Below are positions 45,301-56,000 of a stretch of 64,000 bases of DNA, one piece after another. The notes under the pieces are model-generated. The model made no database searches. It was not told where the DNA came from and saw only the letters and a program-made list of their open reading frames with translations. Made by a program: the position numbers and the translations under genes. Source of the DNA: Trichocladium uniseriatum (Eukaryota; Ascomycota; Sordariomycetes; Sordariales; Chaetomiaceae); the NCBI GenBank assembly GCA_017139535.1, contig WOUO01000001.1, positions 1,054,001 to 1,118,000 on the forward strand. Direction: 5' to 3'. How positions within the stretch are numbered: position 1 is the first letter of the stretch; each line of letters starts with the position of its first letter.

Positions 45301-45615
45301 TCCACAATTCAAGGCCCCTGGCAGTCGGAGGCTCAACGCGTTGGGTTCCGTTCCCACCGCGGACCGGTCCGGACTCGAATCGAAGTCCGAAATTTGCGCG
45401 CGGCCCATCCCAATCCCGCAACGGCCATCGTTTTTCGCGAATCGCGGGTGCCGGCAATCTAGAGGGGCACGACAGGCTCCTAAACACAACTTTGCGCCAT
45501 CCAATTCACTTGCTGTTCTGTTGTGTTCTCTGCGCCGTCGCACCGGCCAGATCTCCTTCCTTCGATCTCGTGAAACCAGACAAAAGAAAGACGACCGCAC
45601 CATACAATCGCGAAG

Positions 45616-46618
45616 ATGGGGTGGATAACGACGCTGTCCGGGTATCTCACCCCGGCCTTCCTCATCATGTCGCCGGTGCTCTCGTACAGCGACCAGGCCT
45701 ACTCGATGCACCGGAACCGATCCAGCGCGGGCTTCTCGCTCGACATTCCGCTCATCATGCTGGTCGCTTCGTTCCTCAGGTGAGTGGCCTCATCCCCACC
45801 ATCCCCTTATTCTCTGCGAACACCCGCTTACACACACGCGTCTGCTCTTGTCTAGGATATTCTACTACCCCGGCGCAAAGTACGACGCGGCGCTGCTCTT
45901 CCAATCGATCGTCATGGTGGCCATGCAGGTGGTGCTGCTCAAGATTGCGCTGGACCACCGGCCGTCCAAGGGCGGGGACGCGGCGACGCCGTTTGCGCGC
46001 GTGCACGAGACGCAGCGGCCGTTTGATTTCTGGCAGTGGAGGTCGCCGAAGCCGTGGGTTGCCCCGACACCTACCTATCTATCCGAATGGGACATATCGT
46101 TGTGAGAGAACAAGGAGGGCTGACAATTGTTGGGAAACAGATACTGGCAATGCGTGCTGGCGCTGTTTGGGGCCCTGGTGGTCTGCGAGCTGCTGCTGGC
46201 GCCGGTGCCCGCCGTGTACCAGTCGTATTCGTCGCTGATCGGTGTCGTCGGGCTCTCGGTCGAGGCGACGCTGCCCATCCCGCAGATTCTGGCCAACGCG
46301 CGGTCGCGGTCGTGCAAGGGCTTCCGGCTGTCGGTGCTGGCGAGCTGGCTGATTGGCGACAGCATGAAGATCTTCTGGTTCTTCACGTCGCCGACGTCGA
46401 TCCCGCTCGCGTTCAAGGTCTGCGGCATCTTCCAGGCGACGTGCGACAGCTTCCTCGGGGTGCAGTATCTGCTGTATGGTGACAACGAGGGCGCCGCCAA
46501 GTCTGCTGTTCCTCCTGCTGAGCGGGGGTATGAGCTGCAGGCGAATGGGTTTAGCACCGCTAGCGGGCTTGTCAACGTTCCCGGGCGGAGGGCCTCGACG
46601 GCTGAAAAGAAGATATGA
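45616..46618 (+). CDS. PQ-loop repeat membrane protein (SLC66A2/ANY1-like)
   Basis: Three exons (45616-45779, 45856-46053, 46141-46618) with introns of 76 and 87 nt encode 279 residues. Several hydrophobic segments suggest seven membrane helices arranged as two PQ-loop units: the first near residues 14-60 (YSDQAYSMHRNRSSAGFS), the second near 158-205, with the canonical Pro-Gln in LPIPQILANARS followed by SCKGFRLS. The C-terminal ~50 residues are soluble. Length and topology match fungal Any1 and animal SLC66A2 (PQLC1), a branch linked to phospholipid asymmetry on endosomal/Golgi membranes rather than to amino-acid export; that functional link is family knowledge. The splice junctions restore SFLRIFYYPG and the Lys-Pro-Tyr-Trp junction in phase. 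Transcription is divergent from the Zn2Cys6 gene across the desert. Confidence 0.88.
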
Positions 46619-48533
46619 AGGGTATGAATAGGTTTGGATAGACATAGACAAGAAGGAGTAATGAGTCGAGCCTCGATCAATAATGGACTGCATTCAATGG
46701 CTTTGATGCTTGGCTTTGGTGGTCCGTGTGACCCGGCTGTTTGGTCTGCAGGGGTGAAGCGAGTGCCCAGAATTTTGGACCATGGCGTGAACTGCTGTTA
46801 GGAGGCAACTCCCAGCCACAGGACAACTCGATAGGAACAACACCACACGAGGATCTACGGTGATGGCTAGTATCTCTACCATTCCAAGTCTCTGTGTGTA
46901 ATTTTCAAGGCTATTTTTTATGTCTGGAAGCCTAATCTCTGTGTTACGGCTAACAGGTTGAGGCTGTCAGGCCAAGTCGACGACAAACTGCGACGAACCC
47001 TCGTTCACCTGGCGACCGACAGCCTCTCCACCCTCATCACGGCTGTATTTTCTTTTCTTCTTAATCCTCACTTATAAGGTCGAGTGTTGCGGCCAGCTCA
47101 CTCATGCGGATATCCACACGCTCTTTCATTCAGCGGATACATACAATTGATAGACGAAAGCAGCAATTGCAATTCCTGATGCAGTAACGGTCAGGCTGTG
47201 CCTGGGACCTGCGGTCTAGCAGCCTCGCCGTGGCTGATTACCCGGGTACTCCCCAAGTTAGGGAGGCAAAGCAACTGTGGGAGTTTGAATTAGCTATCAA
47301 TTGACAAGGCCCAAGTAAGTTGAAGTCTTTTCATTTGTTTGACTTTGTGTTGTTTGCACCATTCTTCTCCCTTTTTGGAACCCACCTCACAACACACCGA
47401 GCCCCCGAGTATGTCCAATCTCTTACCCCTGACAACTAAGTCCCTAAAGTCGGGGTACCAATGTCTTGTTATGTTTCCGAGTTCACTCTTTTAACGGAAC
47501 TCTTTTCACCCTTGTGAATTGTCTCAACCTTGGCCTATCCAAGCAAGTCATCTCCTACCTACTTTACCCAGCCCAACTCACTGCCATCGAGGACTGACTT
47601 ACTCCCGGTCCAATGTATGTTCTTGGGTCTTGCTCAGAGACAGTACCTTCTCTACACAGCACACACAAATAAGCATGGCCCTTCTTGTTTTACTTTGTAT
47701 ATTCTCCTAGAACTTAACTCAGGGGTGACTCCTGCCTGTAGCCGTCTTGATCTCTTACCCCTGAATGTGCTCCCGGAAGCCACCATCTGCCTCTGTTCAC
47801 TAACAATAATAGAGCAACTAACTGCTTGTCTTCAATATCTTGGAATACGGAAGCTAATGATACTCGCAACAGCGTTTGATTCTCACCACTCGCACAGGGG
47901 ACCCGCCTTCCCGGCTTCAAATCAGCCGGTCGACACACAGACCGACTGGCGCTCCTCGCCGTCGACCCCTCGTCTATTTATTCTCTGCCCGGCCCTCCCA
48001 TCCTTTGTTCTCTTTCTTCTTTCCCACAACTCGCTAAACAAAGACCGGCTCTTCGTCGCCTTTGCCTCCCCTCCGCCAGCAGCGTCAGCGTTGTGGACCA
48101 AGTCCACATCACCAGCACCTCTCTCGCGCCATCAAAGGTATGTAAAATATTTCGGCTGCTCCATTGATTGATTCTGGAAGTCGCTGTCGAGGCGGGCTAT
48201 GGCTTGATCGAGTTTCTCTGGTCGGTCGCTGGAAACTTGCCCTCAAAAGCGACTTTAGAAACCATCGTCCATCATCACGCCGATCCCAAGTCCCTCTTGT
48301 CCTTATCCACTTGAGCTTGAGTTTGGACCGTTCCCGCAAAATCATTGCGAGCTGCCTCATCTGATATTATCTCGAAACTGTTCTTCTTTTATTTAATTTC
48401 ATTCGGTATTGCGTTGCCTCTAGAATTCCCTGTTTTCATCGCTTCCCCCAGTATCGCTAACACGGTCGATTCCAGCGCTACAATCGCCCATCTTGCCCCC
48501 CCGGTTGCTCCCAGCAACCGAACCGTCGGAGAG
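46619..48533. other. Intergenic region upstream of the 429-residue gene
   Basis: 1.9 kb between same-strand genes. From about 47,500 on the + strand is pyrimidine-rich, as in long fungal leaders. A consensus-like donor (AAAGGTATGT) at about 48,137 may start an intron in the 5' untranslated region. No convincing coding frame; one frame of about 210 codons here has no ATG start and no domain. Confidence 0.45.
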
Positions 48534-50182
48534 ATGCCTCCTCCGACCAACTTCAAGAGCCAGGAGACCACCTCCCGGCTTCTTGCCGCTTTTTTTGCCT
48601 CGTTGGAGCAACCAGTGAGGATCGACTACAAGAGTAAGTCAGAATATTTCAGTTTCCCCTCCCCTGTCGAGTCGTTTCTCTCCCGTCGTTGCTTCTGCGA
48701 CTTCCCGCTGCTCACTTGATCGTTATACCGTTCTGGACGACACAGGGACCGACTGGGGCGGCGAGAGAAACGTCCAGGCGCTGAAGGACTCTGGTCAAGC
48801 CTTCGTCCCGAACTCATCTCTCGTCATTTTGCACTCGTGGACCCGTTGACCCGTTCCGAAACTGATGACGGCTCTTGCCCGAACCCAACAGAAGTTGCCA
48901 GGTACTTTGGCAGCGGTGTCTCCGAATCGGCCATGGAGCACCGCTTTCGGCCCATCAGGGTCCAGGCCGAAGTGCTCAGGGGACTGGCCGATGGAGGCCA
49001 GGACCCGGGCGCGTACGACGTCCTCGCGTGCAAGACGAGAGATGGTAGGACCAGTCGCCTCTTCCCGCCGCCCCAGTGCCCCAGCGCCTCCGTGGACGGC
49101 AGGTACTTGGCCAACGAGGACAGCAGCTGATTAGATATACAACAGAGATGCAGAAGCTCTTCGGAGCAAGCACGGCGGACGGAATCGCCTTCCAGTTCCG
49201 TAGCGTGAAGCAGGGCGCCAAGACCCTGCAGGACGCCGTCGACAATGGCAAGGACCCCGTTGCGGCCTTCTCGGCCATGCACGGCGGCAGCGGCGCGAGC
49301 GCCAGCGTGCCCTCGACCCCCTCCGCGGGCCGCACCGCCCGCACCCCTGGCTCGACCAAGCGGGCTAGGTCCACGACCAAGAAGGCCGCCTCGGGCGGTG
49401 TCACTCCCACCAGCAAGCGCCGCAAGGCGATCAAGATTGAGGAGATTGACGACGAGGACTCCCCGGACGTCGACTATTCCGAGCTGGATACGACGCCCAC
49501 CAAGGCCCCCAAGGAGCTCGAGGCCACTAACCCCGCTGGTCTCCTGCCTAGATCTGCCTGGGTTCGTCCGCCGCCTGGCCAGCCCAGGCGCATGTCTCAA
49601 CTCATGACTGCTGAGCTCGCTGCCATGAGAGCCCAGGCTGAAGCTCGTGCTGCCGCTTCAGCGCCTACCACGGCCGCGCCTGCTCGCTCCCCGGGCATGG
49701 GCCACAACCAGGTCCAGCCCAATACCAACGACCTGCTGCCCCCCTCGTACCCGGCGGGCCCCGTCCACTCCAACACGGCCACAGCCGTGTCCGTTCACCA
49801 AAGCCACAACCAATACTACCAGCCTCCCCCTGCTCCCCGCTCCTCGAGCATCCTCGACTCGGCTTCTCCCTCGGGCGCTTCGGCCTCCGAGGTCAACACC
49901 CCCCAGACCGCGGCATCTTACGCGTCAGCCACCACCCTCAGCCAGGGTGGTAGTAGTGCTAGCTACACTGCTGCTCCTCCTTACAATGCCGGCATCTCGT
50001 TCAAGACGGAGTCCGACACGACCGCCAGCTTCGCCGACTCCCAGTCGATGACCACCCACAACCCCTACATGAGCTTTGTCAACGATGACACGTACCCGAG
50101 CCATGTTGGTGGCTATGGTGGCTACCAGAATGGTTACGGTCAGGAGGACGATGATGAGCACTGGGACGCGGGCGATGTTTAA
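48534..50182 (+). CDS. Uncharacterised nuclear-type protein with duplicated helical module
   Basis: Three exons (48534-48633, 48892-49044, 49146-50182), introns of 258 and 101 nt, encode 429 residues. The N-terminal ~115 residues are ordered: a short helix (residues 10-28), then two related helical modules, one per exon, at about 36-77 and 86-127. Each reads Phe-Gly, about ten residues, Phe-Arg, then A..L and a closing Asp-Pro. A basic stretch with SKRRKA (about 165) looks like a nuclear localisation signal and is followed by an acidic patch. The remaining ~250 residues are disordered, rich in Ala, Ser, Pro, Gln and Tyr, ending in a Gly/Tyr-rich and Asp/Glu-rich tail. The modules could be small DNA-binding helical domains (SANT- or Myb-like), but I do not recognise a named family. 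The first intron is long and might contain a small extra exon. Confidence 0.75.
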
Positions 50183-50254
50183 CCTGACAACAACATGATC
50201 CGATCGATACCCGCAGCGAGCTAGCTTCACTCGGCACGCTCTATTCCCCACCCT

Positions 50255-50270
50255 CGATCGATCGATCGAT
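50255..50270. repeat. (CGAT)4 repeat
   Basis: Four perfect CGAT units about 75 bp after the stop codon of the 429-residue gene, probably within its 3' untranslated region. Confidence 0.85.
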
Positions 50271-51170
50271 ACATCCGGTCAAGCATGGGATGTGATGTAC
50301 ATGGTCTTAGCATAGGCGGACCAACAACCACCACTGCTCGCAAAGTCTCTCGCTACATTTGCGACAGTCCCGACGACTCGTTTCTTTTTTTCCTCGACTT
50401 CGATTATGATATTGGTCGGCGCATCATCGAGTCTGTTTCACTAGCTTCATTGCATGTTGTTTTTGCGCGATGGGAGGTTCTGGCACGGTTCTCATAATAC
50501 TTGGCTCTAGTCTCCTAGACTGGGCTTGAGGAACTCGACTTGCCTCGACACATCCGCCATTCACATTGGTGGATCAGAAGCCTCTTCATCGCCTCTCACG
50601 ACATGCAAGGACCAATTTCCACGCGCAACATCGGTTCTCATATTCGACTCCGACTTCGTTTGTTCTTTGCATTGCGACTGACTGTTTTATTTCCACCTGG
50701 GACATGCGACTGCGACACAGGGTCTGATCTGGTCTGGATCTGAGCAACCTTCTCTCGACGTGGCACACACATATCCACCTAATTACTAGCCGTCGTCAAC
50801 CAGTCTTTGCCTCGAGCCTGGACTTGGACTTGAAGTTGTTCGATCCTCGACCACGGTTCAACACGATTCACCTGCGCAGTCTCACATCGACTCGTTCCGA
50901 GCCCACCCTTGCGGACCTCGTTCGACACACAACTTGGGTTGGGGTTTGCCCGCCCCGGCTTGGCGCCCGTTGTCGACATGGCAACACCATCGGTCAGTCA
51001 GCTTTAGGAAAGGGGCAGTCGGCTCAGCATGGTGGCTACGGTGCACTCATCACGCGTCTTTCTGCTTTTACTCTGTTCATCTTGTCGGTCTATATATTCC
51101 CACCATGGAAAGGGATTCCCACCTCGGCCACAGGCAGCCGGCTAGCTCAGGGTTGATTCGGTTTGGTTCC

Positions 51171-51200
51171 TTCGGTTCGGTTCGGTTCAGTTCAGTTCAG
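51171..51200. repeat. Compound pentanucleotide repeat (TTCGG)3(TTCAG)3
   Basis: Three TTCGG units run directly into three TTCAG units, so a single G-to-A change distinguishes the two halves. It lies in the convergent spacer. Confidence 0.85.
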
Positions 51201-51836
51201 TTGGGATTCGGAAAGAGTAAGAACGGATTCCAGCTTTCCCTTCCACATCTGGAGATTCAACTTCTGCGCCAGTACTATCAGAACCTACAACCATCAGCAC
51301 ACCCAGAAAGCTGTTTCTGCCGACATGAGAGGAAAGGGGGAACAAATCCCAGGGAATCAATCAATCACGCTGCGTTTGTTACTCATGTCAATGTATGTTA
51401 AATAGCTATATCAGTCACCTGCTGGGTGAACAGGTCAGTCGTCGATACAATACACCTGCCTCTCGTCATTTGCTTAGGTTCACGTGAAGGCCCAAGGTGT
51501 CATCTCTTTTCGCTGCCTAGGGTTGACTGCAAGATGTATCGACCAAGAGCGCATTTGGGTGACGACTCAAGTTTAGCTGAGCGATCCTCGCCTATGTCCA
51601 ATTCGTGTCCATTGTTGAAGTGTACTCGATTTCTCCTACCAGTCGCTGTGATGCTCCTTGTGGTTGTCAACAATGCGATAACCGCGCAACCGAGTACGCA
51701 TGTCTCAGCCATGATATTTTCCACCCATAAACCCTATACCAAGTTACATTCCCATCCCAGTCCGTTGTATCCCATCCAAACCCCTGATGCCACGCCCCAA
51801 CTACTTAACCCCCCCCTTCTCCTTAACCACCCACCC

Positions 51837-53942
51837 TCAGTTCAGCAACAACTCCCACAGCGCATCCGCCTCGACAAAATCATGATGAATAATATTCACC
51901 AACCACGAATCCCCCCTCAGCCGCTCCAAGAACCTCTCGCTCTCCGACCCCTTGGCATAAATCTTGGCCCACTCGCCCCAAATTCCAAACGCCTCCTCGC
52001 TCCACGCGCGGAAACTAACCTCCTCAATAATCGTCGGCGTGACAATCTCTTTGCCCGGGAACACGCCCCACGTCACCGCATTCGTGCTCGCCTCCTGCTG
52101 CCCCTCATCACTACCCGCCGCCGCCTCGCCCGCCGCCGCGGCGGCCACCATGTCCGAGCTGACAAAATCCCCCGCCGCATTCGTCGCATAAAAGCAAACG
52201 ACATCCTTGATCCCGGGTTGGCTCAGCTTCTGCTGCAGCGTCTTCCAGTCCGCCGACGGCAAGAAGAACTCGACAAACGCCTTTTGAAAGACGAACCCGT
52301 TGGGTGGGCCCCACCCAAAGATGGGATCGCCCGACCGCAGGCCGTTGACGGCTGGCTGCGACGCCAGCGTCCACCAGCCCTTGGAGTTGATCCCGACCAG
52401 CTGGTCGCGGATCTTGTCCGTCTCCGGGCTGAAGCTCTCCTCGCTCCAGGGGATCGTCGCGAGCTCGCCGCAGAGGTGGCGGATGAAGATGGCGTTGATG
52501 TCCTCGGTCTTGGTGGGCGCGCCCCAGAGCTGGCGGGCCTGTGCGACCGTGACGTGCAGGCTGACGCCGTAGCCGTCGATCTGGCCGTACGCGGGCGAGC
52601 GGGCGTCACCCCAGCGGCCGTTGGGGAAGTCGTCCCAGGTGGCTTCGCGGCCGAGGACGCCCTCGCCCTCCGAAATGGCGAGCGTGTTGGCACGTGTGTT
52701 GATGGGCGCGGCCGGGACGCTGGCCTCGAGCGCGGTGGCTTCCCAATCGGGGTACGAGGTGGAGCGGCCTTGGACGATGACGCGGTCGCGGGGGTCGGAG
52801 CCGATCGAGGCTTTTCGTCGGAGCGGGTCGTTAGTGGACTGGTCGGGGGTTGAGCCGTTAACGCGGAGGAGTCTGATGTCCGGGAGCGGGTTCTCTCCCA
52901 CGACGGCGGTCTCTTCGTCCTCGGGCGTGCAGGGGGCGATAAGACCCGTGCGCTCCACGATAAACGAGACTGCCTTCTCCAGGTTGAGAGTATAGAAGTG
53001 GAAGCCCCGTGGCCCCTCGGTCCTGCTCTTGATCTCCTTGACCTGCTCGACGATTTCGCTGAGAATATCCACGCCCACCTCTTTTACCCTCTCGTCGTCG
53101 CCCTTGACCGCGTCTAATCGCGCCATGAGCGCCTCGGGGATCTTGGCATGGCTGAGCTTGGTCGTTCGCTTGATCATCTGGTAGCTCTGGATCGGCATGA
53201 GGCCCGGGATGATGGGAATATCCTTGAAGGCGCCGCTGGGGTGCTCTCGTAATGTGTCCTCAAAGTGCCTGTATGCCTCGCTGTTGAAGAAGAGCTGCGT
53301 CATGATGAAATCGGCGCCCGCCTGCGTCTTATCAACGAGATAGGGTAGGTCGTGCTCAAGACTCTGGCCCAGCGGGTGGCTCTCGTCGGCGTGGCCCTCC
53401 GGATAGGCTGCGACGCCGATACAGAAGTAGTCGCCATGTGTCTTGCGAATGTAGCGCACCAGGTCGACCGCCCACGAGAACTCTTCCTCGTCGTCGCTTG
53501 GGTCCGGGTCGTTGATGTCGCGGTACTCGGCCCTGCGCGGGGGATCGCCTCTGAGAGCGAGGATATTGCGGATGCCGAGGGCTTTGGCGTCGTCAAGGGC
53601 CTTGTCGATCAGCCGGCGGCTCATGTTGGTGCATGTCAAGTGCAGGCATGTTGTGAGCCCAAGCTCTCTTTGGCAGATCTCGGCCAGCTCCAGCGACTTG
53701 GTGGCGGTCGAGCCGCCAGCTCCCCAAGTGACGTTGACGAAGAGCGGCCGCAGCGCCCTTGCCATGCGGTCGAGACGGCCGCGGAGATTGGAGAAACCCA
53801 TGGCGGTCTTTGGCGGGAAGAACTCGAGCGAGAAGTAGTCCTGCCCCGCGGGCAGGGCCGCGATTTTGTCTGTGATCTTGTCCATTGCGTGGTTCTTGAT
53901 AGCCTCTGGGGGCAATTCCAAGCTAGGAGTGAGTTCGCCCAT
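51837..53942 (-). CDS. Methylenetetrahydrofolate reductase
   Basis: An intron-free frame encodes 701 residues. The N-terminal TIM-barrel catalytic domain (about 20-320) shows SLEFFPPKTAMG, FVNVTWGAGGSTA, HLTCTNM, the LALRGDPPR segment, QAGADFIMTQLFF and IPGLMPIQSY, all diagnostic of eukaryotic MTHFR. The C-terminal half (about 400-700), beginning near WDDFPNGRWGDARSPAYG, is the regulatory domain that in eukaryotes binds S-adenosylmethionine. The enzyme reduces 5,10-methylene- to 5-methyl-tetrahydrofolate for methionine synthesis in the cytosol. Two starts are possible: the ATG at 53942 or the one at 53885, which begins MDKITDKIAALP, the usual fungal N-terminus; the shorter 682-residue form seems more likely. 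The last ~150 codons are G-rich on the coding strand, unlike the C-rich middle. Yeast has two isozymes, Met12 and Met13; I cannot safely choose. Confidence 0.95.
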   Translation of the reverse strand: MGELTPSLELPPEAIKNHAMDKITDKIAALPAGQDYFSLEFFPPKTAMGFSNLRGRLDRMARALRPLFVNVTWGAGGSTATKSLELAEICQRELGLTTCLHLTCTNMSRRLIDKALDDAKALGIRNILALRGDPPRRAEYRDINDPDPSDDEEEFSWAVDLVRYIRKTHGDYFCIGVAAYPEGHADESHPLGQSLEHDLPYLVDKTQAGADFIMTQLFFNSEAYRHFEDTLREHPSGAFKDIPIIPGLMPIQSYQMIKRTTKLSHAKIPEALMARLDAVKGDDERVKEVGVDILSEIVEQVKEIKSRTEGPRGFHFYTLNLEKAVSFIVERTGLIAPCTPEDEETAVVGENPLPDIRLLRVNGSTPDQSTNDPLRRKASIGSDPRDRVIVQGRSTSYPDWEATALEASVPAAPINTRANTLAISEGEGVLGREATWDDFPNGRWGDARSPAYGQIDGYGVSLHVTVAQARQLWGAPTKTEDINAIFIRHLCGELATIPWSEESFSPETDKIRDQLVGINSKGWWTLASQPAVNGLRSGDPIFGWGPPNGFVFQKAFVEFFLPSADWKTLQQKLSQPGIKDVVCFYATNAAGDFVSSDMVAAAAAGEAAAGSDEGQQEASTNAVTWGVFPGKEIVTPTIIEEVSFRAWSEEAFGIWGEWAKIYAKGSESERFLERLRGDSWLVNIIHHDFVEADALWELLLN

Positions 53943-56000
53943 GGGTTGGACTTTGTTGGATTTGAAGTAGAACCGATACTCGGAGGTGGTGAGTCAAAAA
54001 TATTCGGATTAAAGTGGATTGTGAGACGGGTTTGCTGGGTCGCGGACTCGAGGAAACGGGAAACGGAGGGAACGGACTGCGGCTGGCAGATGGATGAGAC
54101 GAGAGCAGGCACAATTCACTTCGGCGGGAGACGGCTTTTCGAGAGCACAGGAGCCGGCTCGGGTTTGCTGAGGAAATTCTCTTTATTGGGCAGTTGCACT
54201 GTCCCGTTGCGCGCATGGCAGCCAGAAGAAGGAAGGGAAAAAGCAACCCCACCTTTTACGTAGGCCGGGCGAAGATAGTGTGGTGGGGTAATTGCGCGGG
54301 GCCCGGAATTGTGGGACCGGCAGCTGGCATGGCCGAAGCCACCCGCTGAGTCCGTTTCGGAGCCTCGGGCTGCCGCGGTTGGCATGTTTGACCGCCCTGG
54401 GACAACCTGGTCGGGCAGACAACGCGTTGATTGGCGCCCATGATCATGTGGTAGCGTACCCGAAGACGCTTCGACAGTTGCCCAGATAAGCTGCTCTCCC
54501 CAACCCTAGACCGAGAACATGCTCTGTAGCTATTGATGACCTTGTCTGGTAGGTAACTTCCACGTAAAGCTCTGACGTAGGGGAGCCTGGTTTGTCTGCC
54601 ATCGTTCGCCTCGACGCTGTGACACCTGTGCCACTTCATTTTGTCCCTTGACCCACATCGAGTACAGTTACAGCAATCGGTAGCCTTGGACGAATCGCTT
54701 GCTTCGAAGCGAGGGCTGAGTCGTGAAACCAGTTCTGTGCGAGAACAATTAGCTCTCGATGTGCAGAGCCGACTGCAGGAGGAAACGGTTGAAAGAGGGC
54801 TCAGACTGAAAGCCAGGATATCCTCAAGTTCAACTCACGACCTGCGAACCTCGCCTTGCCCACCGGGGGGTAAGCAACGTGAAGCTCTGTCGTTGCTGAG
54901 TCGGTTTACCGGAATGTTTGTGGGGTCATCAGGGCAGATGTGGGCAGCAGGGGCACAAGAAACAAACTTACAAATTCATGGCGAATAAAGAAAGGGAAAC
55001 GGCCACACGGTGCGCCAAGGTTGTTAGCCATATGGCAAGGCCCCCGGCATGCTTCTATCTACGTGGCACCGGGAACAAATGGGTGAATGTCCCTTGCTTC
55101 AGGTCATCAACGCATCATGGACGCCGCGCAAATGGGGCTCTCGTGATGATGGTTTTAAGCAAGATCATAGATGGTCAATCTCGACACACATTCGGAAAAG
55201 CCAGTTGCGTGGAGCAGTTGGGTAGCAGGCTGGCAATGATTTGAGTTGTGGTCTGTTTTGGTTAAGAGGAAAAAAAAAAGAGGAAGAGATCGAGCGGGTC
55301 GAGAAATCTGCTCTTGTATTGGGCCGCCAAGATTTGCAGGCAGAATTTGCGAACGGCCCTCACCGCCCACAACGTTCAAGGCCAGCTTTGGCGCTCACAA
55401 GCCTCAGCGAGCTCCAAGTTTCGCAGAACCCGCACAGGCCACCGGCGGGTTGCCGGCCCAGTCATGTTTTTCTGGCGTCGCACTGTGGTGGAGTCTTGAG
55501 ACCCGCCACTCTGCCTTTGGCCCTGAAGTTTTGTTCTTTTCCCATGATCGAAGATCAAGTTCCCAAAGTCCCTATTCTGCCATTCGAGCACATCTCCTGT
55601 TTCCAGCACATTATCCCGCGATCCGATCCTACCCAGCTATAATTCACGCCAACATCACATGATTCATCGCACAAGCGCACCTACAGATTCAACGCATTAA
55701 CACGACAACCCTGCCCCTCAAGCCCGACCATCGAAACTCCCGCTGTGCTCCCACCTCCCTGACATCACCCTCCCCCGGCCCCGAATTTTGAGTTCTGCCC
55801 ATCGTTGCGCCCGCTTCTGCTCCCGAAACGACACCGCCCAAATCCCGCCGGATAGCTGTCGACCTTTTTGCCCTTTGTCGACCAAAATTGTAGTGTCCCC
55901 GCCGCTGTCGTTCGTTTGTTGCTGTTATTGGTGTTTCGCCTGACGGCCCCTCTCGCTTTCGACCTCGCCTTCCCATCGAGTTACGGTTTCCGACGTCTTC
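53943..56000. other. Divergent intergenic region, MTHFR / eIF4E2-like
   Basis: 2.06 kb between two divergent start codons. Only short random frames are present. The last ~350 bp before 56001 are pyrimidine-rich and probably the leader of the eIF4E-like gene. Confidence 0.5.

Larger units (their letters stand above)
32589..45615. other. 13-kb gene desert upstream of the Zn2Cys6 gene
   Basis: No frame in this stretch shows a recognisable domain, a plausible set of introns, or a strong start context; the longer frames (up to about 230 codons) overlap each other on opposite strands and look random. Composition is mixed, neither uniformly AT-rich (as RIP-mutated repeats would be) nor like the coding GC of neighbours. 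I see no terminal repeats, reverse-transcriptase motifs, tRNA or 5S rRNA. It holds a (GCT)7 microsatellite near 38,900 and a GGGAT repeat near 39,380. It separates two divergent genes and may hold regulatory sequence, untranslated leaders or non-coding transcripts. Confidence 0.55.
50183..51836. other. Convergent intergenic region, 429-residue gene / MTHFR
   Basis: 1.65 kb containing the 3' regions of two convergent genes. Two short tandem repeats are listed separately. No coding frame with recognisable homology is seen. Confidence 0.5.

Noticed and set aside
47530..48171. 213-codon + strand frame before the 429-residue gene
   Set aside because: It begins at TTG rather than ATG and looks like an untranslated leader; no domain.
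51426..52853. 475-codon open frame on the + strand opposite MTHFR
   Set aside because: It overlaps the well-supported MTHFR gene, has Arg/Leu/Pro-rich random composition and no domain; it is a shadow caused by GC-rich codons.
53352..54263. 303-codon + strand frame overlapping MTHFR and its upstream region
   Set aside because: It is mostly antisense to the MTHFR catalytic domain and has no recognisable features.
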